A stretch of DNA of 38,932 nucleotides from Actinobacillus sp. (GCA_020026115.1 JAHHQY010000011.1:1-38932), one strand, 5' to 3'. Positions 17,970 to 26,817 are shown, counted from the stretch's first letter. Notes: generated from the sequence alone by a model not told the origin. Numbers and translations are program-made.

Positions 17970-20900
17970 TTCATGCCTTTAAACGCAAGTTCAACACTTT
18001 CATTACCCACGAATTGCATAAGTTCGTTTAATAATGCGTTCGTTGGTGTTACCGCCCATTCTGTTCCCATACGCAATAAAGCAAGACCATTAGGACTTTG
18101 GTAATACACATGCAAAGGCAAAGCGCCTCCGCTGTAAGGGCGTATGACCTCTTTTAATTGACGTAAAAAAGGTAGGGTAATTTTATCGTGCGCTAAACTT
18201 AATGCTAAATGGTCAGCATAGCGTACACGAGCTTCGTCCAGCGTCATCACGTCACGCACATTCATGCGATAACCTTGGCTAAAATCATCAAAACTCACTT
18301 GCCCTGTGGCCAGAATAATTTGATCTTGTTGCAATTTATCGCCGTGTAAATCTAAGGTTTCGCCAAATAACGTTAAATCTAATCGGCCCGATCTGTCATC
18401 TATGGTAACAACGCCTATGCGATTACCTTTTTTTGTTGTGGCAATGCGCGTATTTGAAATTAAACCGCACACCGTTGTTAATTGCCCACGTCTTGTTGGC
18501 GCAACATCTTTTAAGCGATTTGGCGTGTAATGAGCCAGCTCTGTTAAATAACGGCTTATCGGATGCCCACTTAAATACAAGCCTAAGGTTTCTCGCTCGC
18601 CATCTAAAATTTGTTGTTCCGTCCATTTTGGCGTGCGAGCGTATTTCCGTTCCACTTCTTCAGGGGTTTCCGTTAATACGCCAAACATATCTTCTTGCCC
18701 AATATCTAAATCTTTGGCATGTTGATCGGCGGCTTTTAAGGCGTCTTCTAAATTTTTCGCTAAGGCGGCACGATGAGGACCTAATTTATCAAAAGCACCA
18801 GCCATAATAAGGTTTTCAAACATACGATTATTGATTTTCGCCGTTTCTACTCGGGCGCATAAATCAAATAAATCTGTAAAAATTCCCCCTTCTTTTCGTG
18901 CTTGCACAATGGCGGCAATCGCCCCTTCGCCTACGCCTTTAATAGCGCCAATGCCGTAAACAATTTCGCCTTTTTCATTAACGCTAAATTGATGTTTCCC
19001 TGTATTTACATCAGGCGGACTGACTTTTAAGCCCATGCGTAAACATTCATCATATAAGGCCACAATTTTATCGGTATTATCCATTTCCGAACTCATCACC
19101 GCAGCCATAAATTCTGCCGGATAATGCGCCTTTAACCATAACGTTTGGTAAGATACTAAAGCATAAGCCGCAGAGTGAGATTTATTAAAACCATAACCTG
19201 CAAATTTTTCTACTAAGTCGAAAATTTTCATTGCAAGTTCGCCATCAACATGGTTTTTCTCTGCGCCTAAGCGGAAAACACTGCGTTGTTTCGCCATTTC
19301 TTCTGGTTTTTTCTTACCCATTGCACGGCGTAATAAATCCGCACCACCTAAGGTATATCCCGCTAAGACTTGGGCAATTTGCATCACTTGTTCTTGATAC
19401 AAAATAATGCCATAGGTTGGCTCTAAAATCGGTTTTAATGATTCATGCTGATAATGTTCATCAGGATAAGAAATTTCTTCTTCCCCATGTTTACGACGAA
19501 TAAAGTTATCCACCATGCCCGATTGCAAAGGACCTGGACGGAAAAGTGCCACCAACGCGATAATATCTTCAAAGCAGTCTGGTCTTAAACGCTTAATTAA
19601 ATCTTTCATTCCGCGCGATTCCAACTGGAATACCGCCGTTGTTTCGGCATTTAAGAGCAAGCTAAAGGCTTTGGGATCGTCTAATGGAATTTTATTGATA
19701 TCCACAGGTTCCTTACCTTCGGCAATTAAACGCGGATTTATCATATCCAATGCCCATTTAATAATGGTTAAGGTGCGAAGGCCTAAGAAGTCAAATTTCA
19801 CAAGACCTGCATATTCCACGTCATTTTTATCAAAATGCGTAACCGGATGTTTCCCTTCGCTATCGCAATAAAGAGGCGCAAAATCGGTAATTAAATGAGG
19901 GGCAATCACCACGCCACCTGCGTGTTTCCCTGCATTACGCGTCACCCCTTCTAATTGACGTGCCATATCAATTAAGGCTTTAACTTCTTCATCGCCATCA
20001 TAAATTTGCTGTAATTTAGGCTCGACTTCAAAAGCTTTCGCCAAAGTCATTCCTGGTTCTGCTGGCACTAATTTAGAAATGCTATCCACAAAACCGTAAG
20101 GATGACCTAATACGCGCCCAACATCTCGAATAACCGCTTTTGCAGCCATCGTACCAAAGGTAATAATTTGTGATACCGCACCGCGTCCATAGGTTTCGGC
20201 CACATGCTCAATCACGCGATCGCGCCCATCCATACAGAAATCCACATCAAAGTCGGGCATGGAAACACGTTCAGGATTTAAGAAACGTTCAAAGAGTAAA
20301 TCAAATTCTAATGGGTCTAAGTCCGTGATTTTTAAAGCATAAGCCACTAAAGAGCCGGCCCCTGAACCGCGTCCTGGCCCGACGGGAATATCGTTATCTT
20401 TTGACCATTGGATAAATTCCATCACGATTAAAAAGTAGCCCGGAAAACCCATTTGGTTAATCACGTCTAATTCAATTTTCAAGCGTTCATCGTACGGCGC
20501 TCTTTTTTCGGCGCGAGTGGCTTCATCAGGGAACAATACGGCTAATCGCGCTTCCAAACCTTCGCGCGCTTTTTCAACAAGAAACGCCTCTGTGCTTAAC
20601 TCGCCCGTTGGGAATTGAGGTAGGAAGTATTCGCCAAGACGTAAGGTTGCCGTACAACGTTTTGCAATTTGCACGCTGTTTTCCAAGGCACTTGGAATAT
20701 CCGCAAACAAGGCGCACATTTCTTCTTCTGTGCGAAAATATTGTTGAGGCGTATAATTTTTCGGTCGTTTCGGGTCTTCTAAGGTATAGCTGTCATGAAT
20801 GGCTACGCGAATTTCGTGCGCTTCAAAATCTTGCGCTTTTAAAAAACACACATCATTTGTTGCCACTAAAGGTAATTGATGTCGCACCGAAAGTTGGACG

Positions 20901-21457
20901 GCTTCTTTAATATAACGCTCTTCATCTTCTTTCCCTGTTCGACTTAAACTTAAATAAAAACGCTCAGGAAAATGGGTTTGATAAAATTCTAGCGCTTGTG
21001 CAATGTCTTCTTCATTGCGCACATTGCGTAATAAAAGTTGGCCAATATCCCCCTTTTTGCCACCAGAAAGCAAAATAATGCCTTTTTGATGTTCCACCAA
21101 CCAATCTTGATCCAAATAAGGAAATTCGCTATAGCCTCGTTGATAGGCTTTGGATAATAACAAGGTAATATTTTGATAACCCTCGTTATTTTGCGCTAAT
21201 AAGGTAAGGTCAAAAAATTCACCGCCCAATAAATCACTTTTCACTTTTACATCAGCGCCAATAATGGGTTTAACGCCATTTGCTAAACATTCACCATAAA
21301 ATTTCACCAATCCGCAAAAATTAGTAAAATCGGTTAAGCCGAGGGCAACCATTTGATTTTCACTCGCTTTTTTAACTAGCGCTTTGACTTTCGGCAAGCC
21401 GTCAAGCATAGAAAAATCACTATGTACGCGTAAATGCACAAATTTGGGCGTTGACAT
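17966..21457 (-). CDS. dnaE: DNA polymerase III subunit alpha
   Basis: Catalytic subunit of the replicative polymerase. Length 1163 residues (E. coli 1160). An N-terminal PHP domain begins FVHLRVHSDFSMLDGLPKV. The palm holds the catalytic aspartates in PDFDVDFCMDGRDR near residue 400, preceded by GPGRGSGAGSLVAYAL. The tandem helix-hairpin-helix near 840 (YGIGAIKGVGEGAI), the OB fold near 1000 (TVCGLISNTRIATTKKGNR) and the tau-binding C-terminus follow. AGGA upstream supports the start. It overlaps recO by four bases and starts 53 bases after rluE, so rluE-dnaE-recO may be one transcript. One dispersed word encodes R-A-E-K in a linker near residue 315. Confidence 0.98.
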   Translation of the reverse strand: MSTPKFVHLRVHSDFSMLDGLPKVKALVKKASENQMVALGLTDFTNFCGLVKFYGECLANGVKPIIGADVKVKSDLLGGEFFDLTLLAQNNEGYQNITLLLSKAYQRGYSEFPYLDQDWLVEHQKGIILLSGGKKGDIGQLLLRNVRNEEDIAQALEFYQTHFPERFYLSLSRTGKEDEERYIKEAVQLSVRHQLPLVATNDVCFLKAQDFEAHEIRVAIHDSYTLEDPKRPKNYTPQQYFRTEEEMCALFADIPSALENSVQIAKRCTATLRLGEYFLPQFPTGELSTEAFLVEKAREGLEARLAVLFPDEATRAEKRAPYDERLKIELDVINQMGFPGYFLIVMEFIQWSKDNDIPVGPGRGSGAGSLVAYALKITDLDPLEFDLLFERFLNPERVSMPDFDVDFCMDGRDRVIEHVAETYGRGAVSQIITFGTMAAKAVIRDVGRVLGHPYGFVDSISKLVPAEPGMTLAKAFEVEPKLQQIYDGDEEVKALIDMARQLEGVTRNAGKHAGGVVIAPHLITDFAPLYCDSEGKHPVTHFDKNDVEYAGLVKFDFLGLRTLTIIKWALDMINPRLIAEGKEPVDINKIPLDDPKAFSLLLNAETTAVFQLESRGMKDLIKRLRPDCFEDIIALVALFRPGPLQSGMVDNFIRRKHGEEEISYPDEHYQHESLKPILEPTYGIILYQEQVMQIAQVLAGYTLGGADLLRRAMGKKKPEEMAKQRSVFRLGAEKNHVDGELAMKIFDLVEKFAGYGFNKSHSAAYALVSYQTLWLKAHYPAEFMAAVMSSEMDNTDKIVALYDECLRMGLKVSPPDVNTGKHQFSVNEKGEIVYGIGAIKGVGEGAIAAIVQARKEGGIFTDLFDLCARVETAKINNRMFENLIMAGAFDKLGPHRAALAKNLEDALKAADQHAKDLDIGQEDMFGVLTETPEEVERKYARTPKWTEQQILDGERETLGLYLSGHPISRYLTELAHYTPNRLKDVAPTRRGQLTTVCGLISNTRIATTKKGNRIGVVTIDDRSGRLDLTLFGETLDLHGDKLQQDQIILATGQVSFDDFSQGYRMNVRDVMTLDEARVRYADHLALSLAHDKITLPFLRQLKEVIRPYSGGALPLHVYYQSPNGLALLRMGTEWAVTPTNALLNELMQFVGNESVELAFKGMK
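20506..20517 (-). repeat. Dispersed word inside dnaE
   Basis: CTCGCGCCGAAA on the dnaE coding strand, preceded by A and followed by AAA; encodes Arg-Ala-Glu-Lys in context. Confidence 0.7.
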
Positions 21458-21510
21458 AAATTATCCTTATTGGGGGAAAAATGAATAAAAGTGCCGTATT
21501 CTAACGAGAA

Positions 21511-22206
21511 TTACAGGCAAGGTAAATTTAAAAGCTGAAATAAGCCTTGCTTTTCTTGCGCGCTTAAAATGCGATAAGCGCCGTTGGCTAAATCTGCTAA
21601 AGTAAATCCTGCCACCTTCACGCGAATTAAACGTAAGGTGGGAAAACCAATATGAGCCGTCATTCGGCGCACTTGTCGATTACGTCCTTCACAAATTTCT
21701 AAACGTAGCCACGTGGTGGGAATATTTTTACGTTCTCGAATGGGCGGATTGCGCACCCATAAGTTTTCCGGTTCTAACATAATTTCTGCCTTAGCCGGCA
21801 AGGTTTTCCCATCTTTTAATTCCACACCTTGACGCAAGGCCTTTAAATCTTCTTCTTGCACAAGGCCTTCCACTTGCACCCAATAAACTTTCGGCATTTT
21901 AAATTTTGGATGCGCTAAACGATGTTGCACCTCGCCGTTATTCGTTAATAAAAGCAAGCCTTCGCTATCACGATCCAATCGCCCTGCGGAATAGACATTT
22001 TTTTCCTTAATGTAATCTTTTAAGGTCTGACGTCCCGCCTCGTCAGTAAACTGAGTTAAGACATCAAAAGGTTTATTGAATAATATTATTTTTGTTTGCG
22101 CAAAATTTGGCGTTTTTTTCGCTCTGTGTTTTTCTTTCGCGAAAGGACTTTTCGCGGATTTTCCTTTAAAAGAAGGCTTTTTGCTGTACAAAGGTCGCGC
22201 TTTCAT
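21511..22206 (-). CDS. rluE: 23S rRNA pseudouridine(2457) synthase
   Basis: Isomerises one uridine of 23S rRNA to pseudouridine. The start MKARPLYSKK at 22206 is preferred because GGAG lies just upstream; the ATG at 22240-22242 falls in the loop of an inverted repeat. The product is 231 residues. A basic disordered N-terminus (about 38 residues, many Lys) precedes the RsuA/RluB/E/F catalytic core. The core has the catalytic-Asp motif AGRLDRDSEGLLLLTNNGE, RNPPIRERKNIPTTWL and EGRNRQVRRMTAHIGFPTLRL. RluE is chosen over RluB or RluF because there is no S4 domain and these motifs closely match E. coli RluE. It lies between cpdB and dnaE on the same strand. Confidence 0.93.
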   Translation of the reverse strand: MKARPLYSKKPSFKGKSAKSPFAKEKHRAKKTPNFAQTKIILFNKPFDVLTQFTDEAGRQTLKDYIKEKNVYSAGRLDRDSEGLLLLTNNGEVQHRLAHPKFKMPKVYWVQVEGLVQEEDLKALRQGVELKDGKTLPAKAEIMLEPENLWVRNPPIRERKNIPTTWLRLEICEGRNRQVRRMTAHIGFPTLRLIRVKVAGFTLADLANGAYRILSAQEKQGLFQLLNLPCL

Positions 22207-22221
22207 CACATCTCCAAAATC

Positions 22222-22264
22222 ACTCGCGCCGAAAAAAATCATACAACTCTTTTTCGGCGCGAGT
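22222..22264 (-). terminator. Inverted pair of the dispersed word between cpdB and rluE
   Basis: Perfect 15-base arms at 22222-22236 and 22250-22264 (ACTCGCGCCGAAAAA and its complement). It lies after the cpdB terminator and 16 bases upstream of the chosen rluE start, so it may isolate rluE from read-through. Confidence 0.65.
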
Positions 22265-22272
22265 ATAAAAAT

Positions 22273-22295
22273 AAAGGGCGCATTTTACGCCCTTT
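22273..22295 (-). terminator. cpdB intrinsic terminator
   Basis: Arms AAAGGGCG (22273-22280) and CGCCCTTT (22288-22295) followed on the minus strand by ATTTTTAT, 12 bases after the cpdB stop. Confidence 0.8.
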
Positions 22296-22306
22296 GTTGT
22301 TAAAAA

Positions 22307-24259
22307 TTATTTTGTTTTGCTTAAATCAATTTCATATAAAGCAAAACCACCGTTATCCAAGCCTATTTTTTTCATTGGATATTGGCTATTCGTTTCAATA
22401 AATTTCGCGGCTTTATCGCTTGGCGAAGTTTCAAAATACACATGTAAGTTTGGATTATTGATCGCTTTAAAGTTCCAGTTTTTATCCGCTGATGGGCTAA
22501 TATGGCCTTTTTCTTTCGTCATGCGTCGAATGTAGTCCGCCACAATGGTGCGGTTTTCATCTGGCGATGCGAAAATTAAATGGGCTTTATCGGTCCCTGC
22601 AAATTTACCACCCATACCACGGTAGTTATTGGTTGCGATTAAAAATTCCTGTTCATCTTTCACCGGTTTACCGTTAAAGGTTAAGTTAGAAATACGGTGA
22701 GAGTTGGCATTAATTAATTTACAGTTGCCGTCATAACGAGCAGGTTGAGTAATATCCACCACATAATTTACACCATCAATCACATCGAAATTATATGTGC
22801 GGAAACCGTCCCAGTTAATTAACGCTTGTGGTTTTTCGTTTTTGCTATCAATTTGATTAAATTGACCGGCAGAACATTCTAGCCATTCACGCACTTCTTG
22901 CCCGTTAATTTTTAAAGCTACTAACGTATTTGGATATAAATATAAATCCGCCGCATTACGGAAAGTTAATTGACCGGCTTCCACTTCGGTAAAGTTTTCA
23001 GGGTCATTTTTACGTCCCCCTACTTTAAATGGCGCAGCGGCTGAAAGAACCGGTAAGCCTTCTAAATCTGCATCACCTTGAGCAAAGCGTTGTAAATAAT
23101 CTTTTTGCGCTAAGTTGACAATTTGTACCGTTGGGTCATCTTGCACAAGGGCTAAGAAACTGTACATTGGCGCGTCAGAATGGCCAATAGGTTGGTTAAC
23201 AAACTTGCGTGTTCCTTCGTGGTCTTCTTTTAACGCTTCGCGTAATGCCATATCAGGTTCAGCAAAAGATTTTTTCTCTTTTTTATCCCAAATTGGACGG
23301 GCAACAGCTTTACCATCAATCACTTGCCATTTGCCAGAATCATTAGAAAGAACTAAATCCATTACCCCAACATGACTGCCCCAACGACCTGGCATCATAG
23401 ATACTACGCCATTAACTTTACCTGTTTGAATATCAACGTTTGGTAAATCTGCAAATTGTTTACTTGGGAACACCGCATGAGAATGGCCAAAGGCAATACC
23501 GTCAATGCCTTTTACTTGAGATAAATAATAAACGGAATTTTCTGCTAGAGCTTTGTATGGTTCAGTAGAAAGGCCTGAGTGTGGAATCGCGATAACAACA
23601 TCGGCACCTTTTGCTTTCATTTCTGGTACAAGTTTTTCTGCGGTTTCTTTAATATCCGCAACGGTCACGTTACCTTCAAGATTTTTCTTATCCCAGACCA
23701 TAACTTGTGGTGGCACAAAACCGATGTAACCAATATTGATTTGTTGTTCTTTACCGCTGTTATCGACAAAGGTATAAGGTTTAATAATGTACGGAGTAAA
23801 ATAATGCTCACCGGTTTTTGCGTCATACACATTGGCGTTAATATATGGGAAGTTTGCCCCTGCGATGGCATTTTTAAGGAAAGTTAAACCATAGTTAAAT
23901 TCATGGTTACCAATATTTCCAACTTGATATGGCAATAAGTTCATCGCTTTATAAACAGGGTGAATTTCGCCTTTTTTCAAGCCTTTTGCTGCTGCATAGT
24001 CCCCCATTGGACTGCCTTGAATTAAATCACCATTATCAACTAATACTGCATTTTTCACTTCTTTTTGCGCTTGTTTTGCTAAGGTTGCTGTGCGCACTAA
24101 ACCCAAGTCTGCCGTTGGTTTATCACGATAATAGTTGTGATCCATCATATTCGCATGTAAATCGGTTGTTTCGATAATGCGTAAATCTAAGGTTTCTGCT
24201 TGAGCGAGTGTTATTGCGCTTAAAGTCAGTAATGCTGCTGTGGTTAATTTTGCTTTCAT
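22307..24259 (-). CDS. cpdB: Periplasmic 2',3'-cyclic-nucleotide 2'-phosphodiesterase / 3'-nucleotidase
   Basis: Hydrolyses 2',3'-cyclic nucleotides (RNA breakdown products) and 3'-nucleotides in the periplasm, releasing nucleosides for uptake. Length 650 residues (E. coli 647). A Sec signal peptide ends at about residue 21 (SAITLAQA). The metallophosphoesterase domain has TTDLHANM, VDNGDLIQGSPMGD, GNIGNHEFNYG and AFGHSHAVFP, the dimetal ligands. The C-terminal nucleotidase domain has NNYRGMGGKFAG for substrate binding. DLHAN, the GMGGKF loop and the length suit CpdB better than UshA. AAGGAG precedes the ATG. A CRP-like half-palindrome lies in its promoter region. Confidence 0.95.
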   Translation of the reverse strand: MKAKLTTAALLTLSAITLAQAETLDLRIIETTDLHANMMDHNYYRDKPTADLGLVRTATLAKQAQKEVKNAVLVDNGDLIQGSPMGDYAAAKGLKKGEIHPVYKAMNLLPYQVGNIGNHEFNYGLTFLKNAIAGANFPYINANVYDAKTGEHYFTPYIIKPYTFVDNSGKEQQINIGYIGFVPPQVMVWDKKNLEGNVTVADIKETAEKLVPEMKAKGADVVIAIPHSGLSTEPYKALAENSVYYLSQVKGIDGIAFGHSHAVFPSKQFADLPNVDIQTGKVNGVVSMMPGRWGSHVGVMDLVLSNDSGKWQVIDGKAVARPIWDKKEKKSFAEPDMALREALKEDHEGTRKFVNQPIGHSDAPMYSFLALVQDDPTVQIVNLAQKDYLQRFAQGDADLEGLPVLSAAAPFKVGGRKNDPENFTEVEAGQLTFRNAADLYLYPNTLVALKINGQEVREWLECSAGQFNQIDSKNEKPQALINWDGFRTYNFDVIDGVNYVVDITQPARYDGNCKLINANSHRISNLTFNGKPVKDEQEFLIATNNYRGMGGKFAGTDKAHLIFASPDENRTIVADYIRRMTKEKGHISPSADKNWNFKAINNPNLHVYFETSPSDKAAKFIETNSQYPMKKIGLDNGGFALYEIDLSKTK

Positions 24260-24300
24260 GATTGCTCCTTATACCAAATCAATGCTGGAAAAATTTCCGC

Positions 24301-24317
24301 TTTGCAAAATAGCACAA
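24301..24317 (-). promoter_or_regulatory. CRP-like element in the cpdB upstream region
   Basis: TTGTGCTATTTTGCAAA on the minus strand. TGTGC-N6-GCAAA matches the CRP consensus TGTGA-N6-TCACA at 7 of 10 positions. Closely similar to the element at the dut promoter. Confidence 0.4.
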
Positions 24318-24369
24318 TTTATTTATGAAAAAAATCCTGAGAAAAAAATAAACTTATTCTTTCTAGCAA

Positions 24370-24405
24370 TTTTTATCCCTGTTCTATTGTGCTAAAATTC
24401 GCAAA
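24370..24405 (+). promoter_or_regulatory. dut-yheU-crp promoter with overlapping CRP-like site
   Basis: -35 TTTTTA (24370-24375), 17-base spacer, -10 TAAAAT (24393-24398) with an upstream TG. TGTGC-TAAAAT-TCGCA at 24388-24403 matches 8 of 10 CRP positions and covers the -10, so CRP could repress its own operon. Confidence 0.5.
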
Positions 24406-24459
24406 CTCAGCTGTATTACCTACTATTACGGCGAATTCATTTATTAAAGGAGTAAAACA

Positions 24460-24915
24460 ATGAAGCAAATTGATGTCAAAATTTTAGATAAACGCATAGG
24501 AACGGATTTCCCACTTCCTCAATATGCCACTCAAGGCTCAGCAGGTTTAGATTTACGTGCGCTTATTGATGAAGATATTGTTTTACAACCAAAAGAAACT
24601 CGTTTAATTCCCACCGGATTATCCATTTATATTGCTGACCCAAACCTTTGTGCCATGATTTTACCTCGCTCTGGTCTTGGCAGTAAAAACGGCATCGTTT
24701 TAGGAAATTTAGTCGGCTTAATTGATTCCGATTATCAAGGTCCTTTAATGGTACCACTTTGGAATCGTAGCGATGAACCTTTTACTTTACATGTAGGCGA
24801 TCGTATGGCGCAGTTGGTTTTTGTTCCTGTTGTGCAAGCGAGCTTTAACATTGTAGAAGATTTCCAAGCAACCGAACGTGGTACGGGCGGTTTTGGCCAT
24901 TCAGGTCAAGCTTAA
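24460..24915 (+). CDS. dut: dUTP diphosphatase
   Basis: Splits dUTP to dUMP, keeping uracil out of DNA and supplying dUMP for thymidylate. Length 151 residues, the size of the trimeric enzyme (E. coli 151). All five motifs are visible: SAGLDLRA (1), PRSGLGSKNGI (2), GLIDSDYQGPL (3) with the catalytic Asp, RMAQLVFVPV (4) and the C-terminal P-loop-like GTGGFGHSG (5). AAAGGAG precedes the start by seven bases. It leads an apparent dut-yheU-crp operon; slmA, which lies between dut and yheU in H. influenzae, is missing. Confidence 0.98.
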   Translation: MKQIDVKILDKRIGTDFPLPQYATQGSAGLDLRALIDEDIVLQPKETRLIPTGLSIYIADPNLCAMILPRSGLGSKNGIVLGNLVGLIDSDYQGPLMVPLWNRSDEPFTLHVGDRMAQLVFVPVVQASFNIVEDFQATERGTGGFGHSGQA

Positions 24916-24928
24916 GTAAGGACGTACT

Positions 24929-25141
24929 ATGATTATCCCTTGGCAAAAATTACCTGAGGCCACTTTACAAAATTTAATTGAAAGTTTTATTTTGCGCGAA
25001 GGCACCGATTACGGCGAGCAAGAATTTTCTCTCGCTGAAAAATCCGCCAAATTATTAAACGAAATTCAGCAAGGTAAAGCCGTAATTTTTTGGTCTGAAT
25101 TACACGAAACCTTTGATATTAAACCCAATACGCATCGTTAA
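24929..25141 (+). CDS. yheU: YheU-family protein (UPF0270)
   Basis: 70 residues. It closely resembles E. coli YheU, with MIIPWQKLPEATLQNLIESF and REGTDYGEQEFSL near the start and VIFWSELHETFDI near the end. Its function is unknown. It starts 13 bases after dut with AAGGA upstream, and crp follows after 15 bases, so it is almost certainly co-transcribed with both. Confidence 0.92.
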   Translation: MIIPWQKLPEATLQNLIESFILREGTDYGEQEFSLAEKSAKLLNEIQQGKAVIFWSELHETFDIKPNTHR

Positions 25142-25156
25142 TAAATAGGAAATGCT

Positions 25157-25840
25157 ATGACTCAAAGTTTACAATCAACACCTTTACAAATGGCGGTCGA
25201 TCAAACTGCTGATGGGAAAAATAAACCTTTAGATCCCACCTTGGATTGGTTTCTTTCCCATTGCCATATTCGTAAATATCCAGAAAAAAGCACCTTAATT
25301 CACGCAGGCGAAAAAGCAGAAACCTTATATTATGTTATACGTGGTACTGTGGTTGTCATGGTGAAAGACGATGAAGGCAAAGAAATGATTTTAACTTATT
25401 TAAGTGATAATGAATTTTTTGGTGAAACCGGCTTATTTGATAAAGACAGCGTTCGCAATGCTTGGGTAAAAACACGCACCCCTTGCCAAATTGCGGAAAT
25501 TTCTTATCGTAAATTTTTGCAATTAATTAATGTGAATCCGCAAATTTTAATGTATTTAGCAAGCCAACTTTCTCATCGTTTGCAAAATACCTCAAAACAA
25601 GCCAGCAACTTAGCCTTTTTAGATGTAACAGGTCGCATTGCTCAAACCTTAATGCATTTAGCCAAAATGCCGGATGCTTTAACGCACCCTGAAGGTATGC
25701 AAATTAAAATTACGCGCCAAGAAATTGGCCAAATGGTGGGCTGTTCTCGCGAAACCGTAGGCCGTATTTTAAAAATGTTAGAAAATGAACATTTAATTTC
25801 AGCCCGAGGCAAAACCATCGTGGTGCATGGCACACGCTAA
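25157..25840 (+). CDS. crp: cAMP receptor protein, catabolite regulator (CRP)
   Basis: Global cAMP-responsive regulator; in Pasteurellaceae it also activates competence genes with Sxy. Length 227 residues, with an N-terminal extension of about 17 residues over E. coli, as in H. influenzae. The cAMP-binding domain (26-125) has GEKAETLYY, GKEMILTYL and GETGLF. The dimer helix keeps the TS pair (NTSKQAS) that contacts the base. The HTH has RQEIGQMVGCSRETVGRIL, so operator contacts equivalent to R180, E181 and R185 are intact. CRP not FNR: no N-terminal cysteine cluster. Odd: residue 101 is Asn, where E. coli Ser83 contacts the cAMP phosphate; the preceding Arg (R100, E. coli R82) is kept. Likely cotranscribed with dut and yheU. 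Confidence 0.97.
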   Translation: MTQSLQSTPLQMAVDQTADGKNKPLDPTLDWFLSHCHIRKYPEKSTLIHAGEKAETLYYVIRGTVVVMVKDDEGKEMILTYLSDNEFFGETGLFDKDSVRNAWVKTRTPCQIAEISYRKFLQLINVNPQILMYLASQLSHRLQNTSKQASNLAFLDVTGRIAQTLMHLAKMPDALTHPEGMQIKITRQEIGQMVGCSRETVGRILKMLENEHLISARGKTIVVHGTR

Positions 25841-25845
25841 AAAAA

Positions 25846-25882
25846 ACTCGCACCGAAATTTTTCCTTTTTTTCGGTGCGAGT
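25846..25882. terminator. Bidirectional terminator of crp and truB from paired dispersed words
   Basis: Perfect 13-base arms ACTCGCACCGAAA (25846-25858) and TTTCGGTGCGAGT (25870-25882), with A-run before and T-rich sequence after. It lies between convergent stops five bases away on each side. Confidence 0.88.
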
Positions 25883-25886
25883 ACTT

Positions 25887-26804
25887 TTAATACACGACTA
25901 ATTTTTTCGGACGAATAAGATGTCCGTCAATTTCTGCGATACCTAAGAAACGTTCCTCTGGCGCAAAAATTCTCACCTGTCCTTGTAAATTTTCCTCGTT
26001 CTCAAATTTAACGCGACGTCCAAAACCCACATCTTCTGCTTGTTTGGCCGTTAAATTTAAACGTGGTAAGCGAGCTACGCTGATATCCATCGGCAACAAC
26101 AAATTATCGAGCAAAGAAAAATCCCCTTGAGCTTCATTTGCTAAGGCTTCTAAGTCGGCCAACTTCATCATTTTTTCAGCAGGAAAATCCGCTACGGCTA
26201 AACGGCGTAACATCGTCACATGCGCACCACAACCTAAGGTTTCCCCTAAATCATCAACAATCGTGCGAACATAAGTGCCTTTAGAACAATGCACTTCTAA
26301 GGTTAAATATGGCGCTTGATAATCAATAAATTTAAGTTCAAATACCGTAATCGGACGCGCTTCTCGTTCTACGCTAATACCTTGACGAGCATATTCATAC
26401 AATGGTTTTCCTTGATATTTCAAAGCCGAAAACATCGTTGGCACTTGTAAAATATCGCCACGGAATTTTTGCAAAGCTGTTTCAATTTGAGCCAAATCCA
26501 CGTTTACGGCACGGGTTTGCACAAGTGTTCCATCGGCATCTGAAGTATCGGTACGTTCGCCTAATTTAGCCGTGACAACATAACGTTTGTCCGCATCTAA
26601 TAAATATTGTGAAAACTTAGTTGCTTCACCTAAACATACCGGCAACATACCTGTTGCTAAAGGATCTAAAGCACCTGTATGCCCAGCTTTATTTGCATTA
26701 AAAAGGCGTTTTACACGTTGCATAATGCCGTTAGAACTTACGCCTTGATCTTTATCTAATAGAAAAACGCCGTGAATATCACGTCCTTTTTTGCGTCTTG
26801 CCAT
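25887..26804 (-). CDS. truB: tRNA pseudouridine(55) synthase
   Basis: Makes the universal pseudouridine-55 in the T loop of tRNAs. Length 305 residues (E. coli 314). The N-terminal motif GVFLLDKDQGVSSNGIM and the catalytic-Asp motif HTGALDPLATGMLP (D47) are present, followed by CSKGTYVRTIVDDLG and a C-terminal PUA domain (GQVRIFAPEERFLGIAEI). It begins 13 bases after rbfA and is the last gene of the rimP-nusA-infB-rbfA-truB operon. In E. coli rpsO and pnp follow; here the convergent crp does. Confidence 0.97.
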   Translation of the reverse strand: MARRKKGRDIHGVFLLDKDQGVSSNGIMQRVKRLFNANKAGHTGALDPLATGMLPVCLGEATKFSQYLLDADKRYVVTAKLGERTDTSDADGTLVQTRAVNVDLAQIETALQKFRGDILQVPTMFSALKYQGKPLYEYARQGISVEREARPITVFELKFIDYQAPYLTLEVHCSKGTYVRTIVDDLGETLGCGAHVTMLRRLAVADFPAEKMMKLADLEALANEAQGDFSLLDNLLLPMDISVARLPRLNLTAKQAEDVGFGRRVKFENEENLQGQVRIFAPEERFLGIAEIDGHLIRPKKLVVY

Positions 26805-26817
26805 AATTTTGCCTTAT

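Noticed and set aside
20498..20520. CRISPR or transposon end from repeated GGCGCG words
   Set aside because: Copies are scattered over 37 kb with no regular spacing, target duplication or transposase; no CRISPR array or insertion sequence was seen in the window.
22307..24259. UshA-type 5'-nucleotidase
   Set aside because: Motif context and the GMGGKF substrate loop match CpdB more closely.
25157..25840. FNR oxygen regulator
   Set aside because: No N-terminal iron-sulfur cysteines, and the sequence follows CRP throughout, including the recognition helix.
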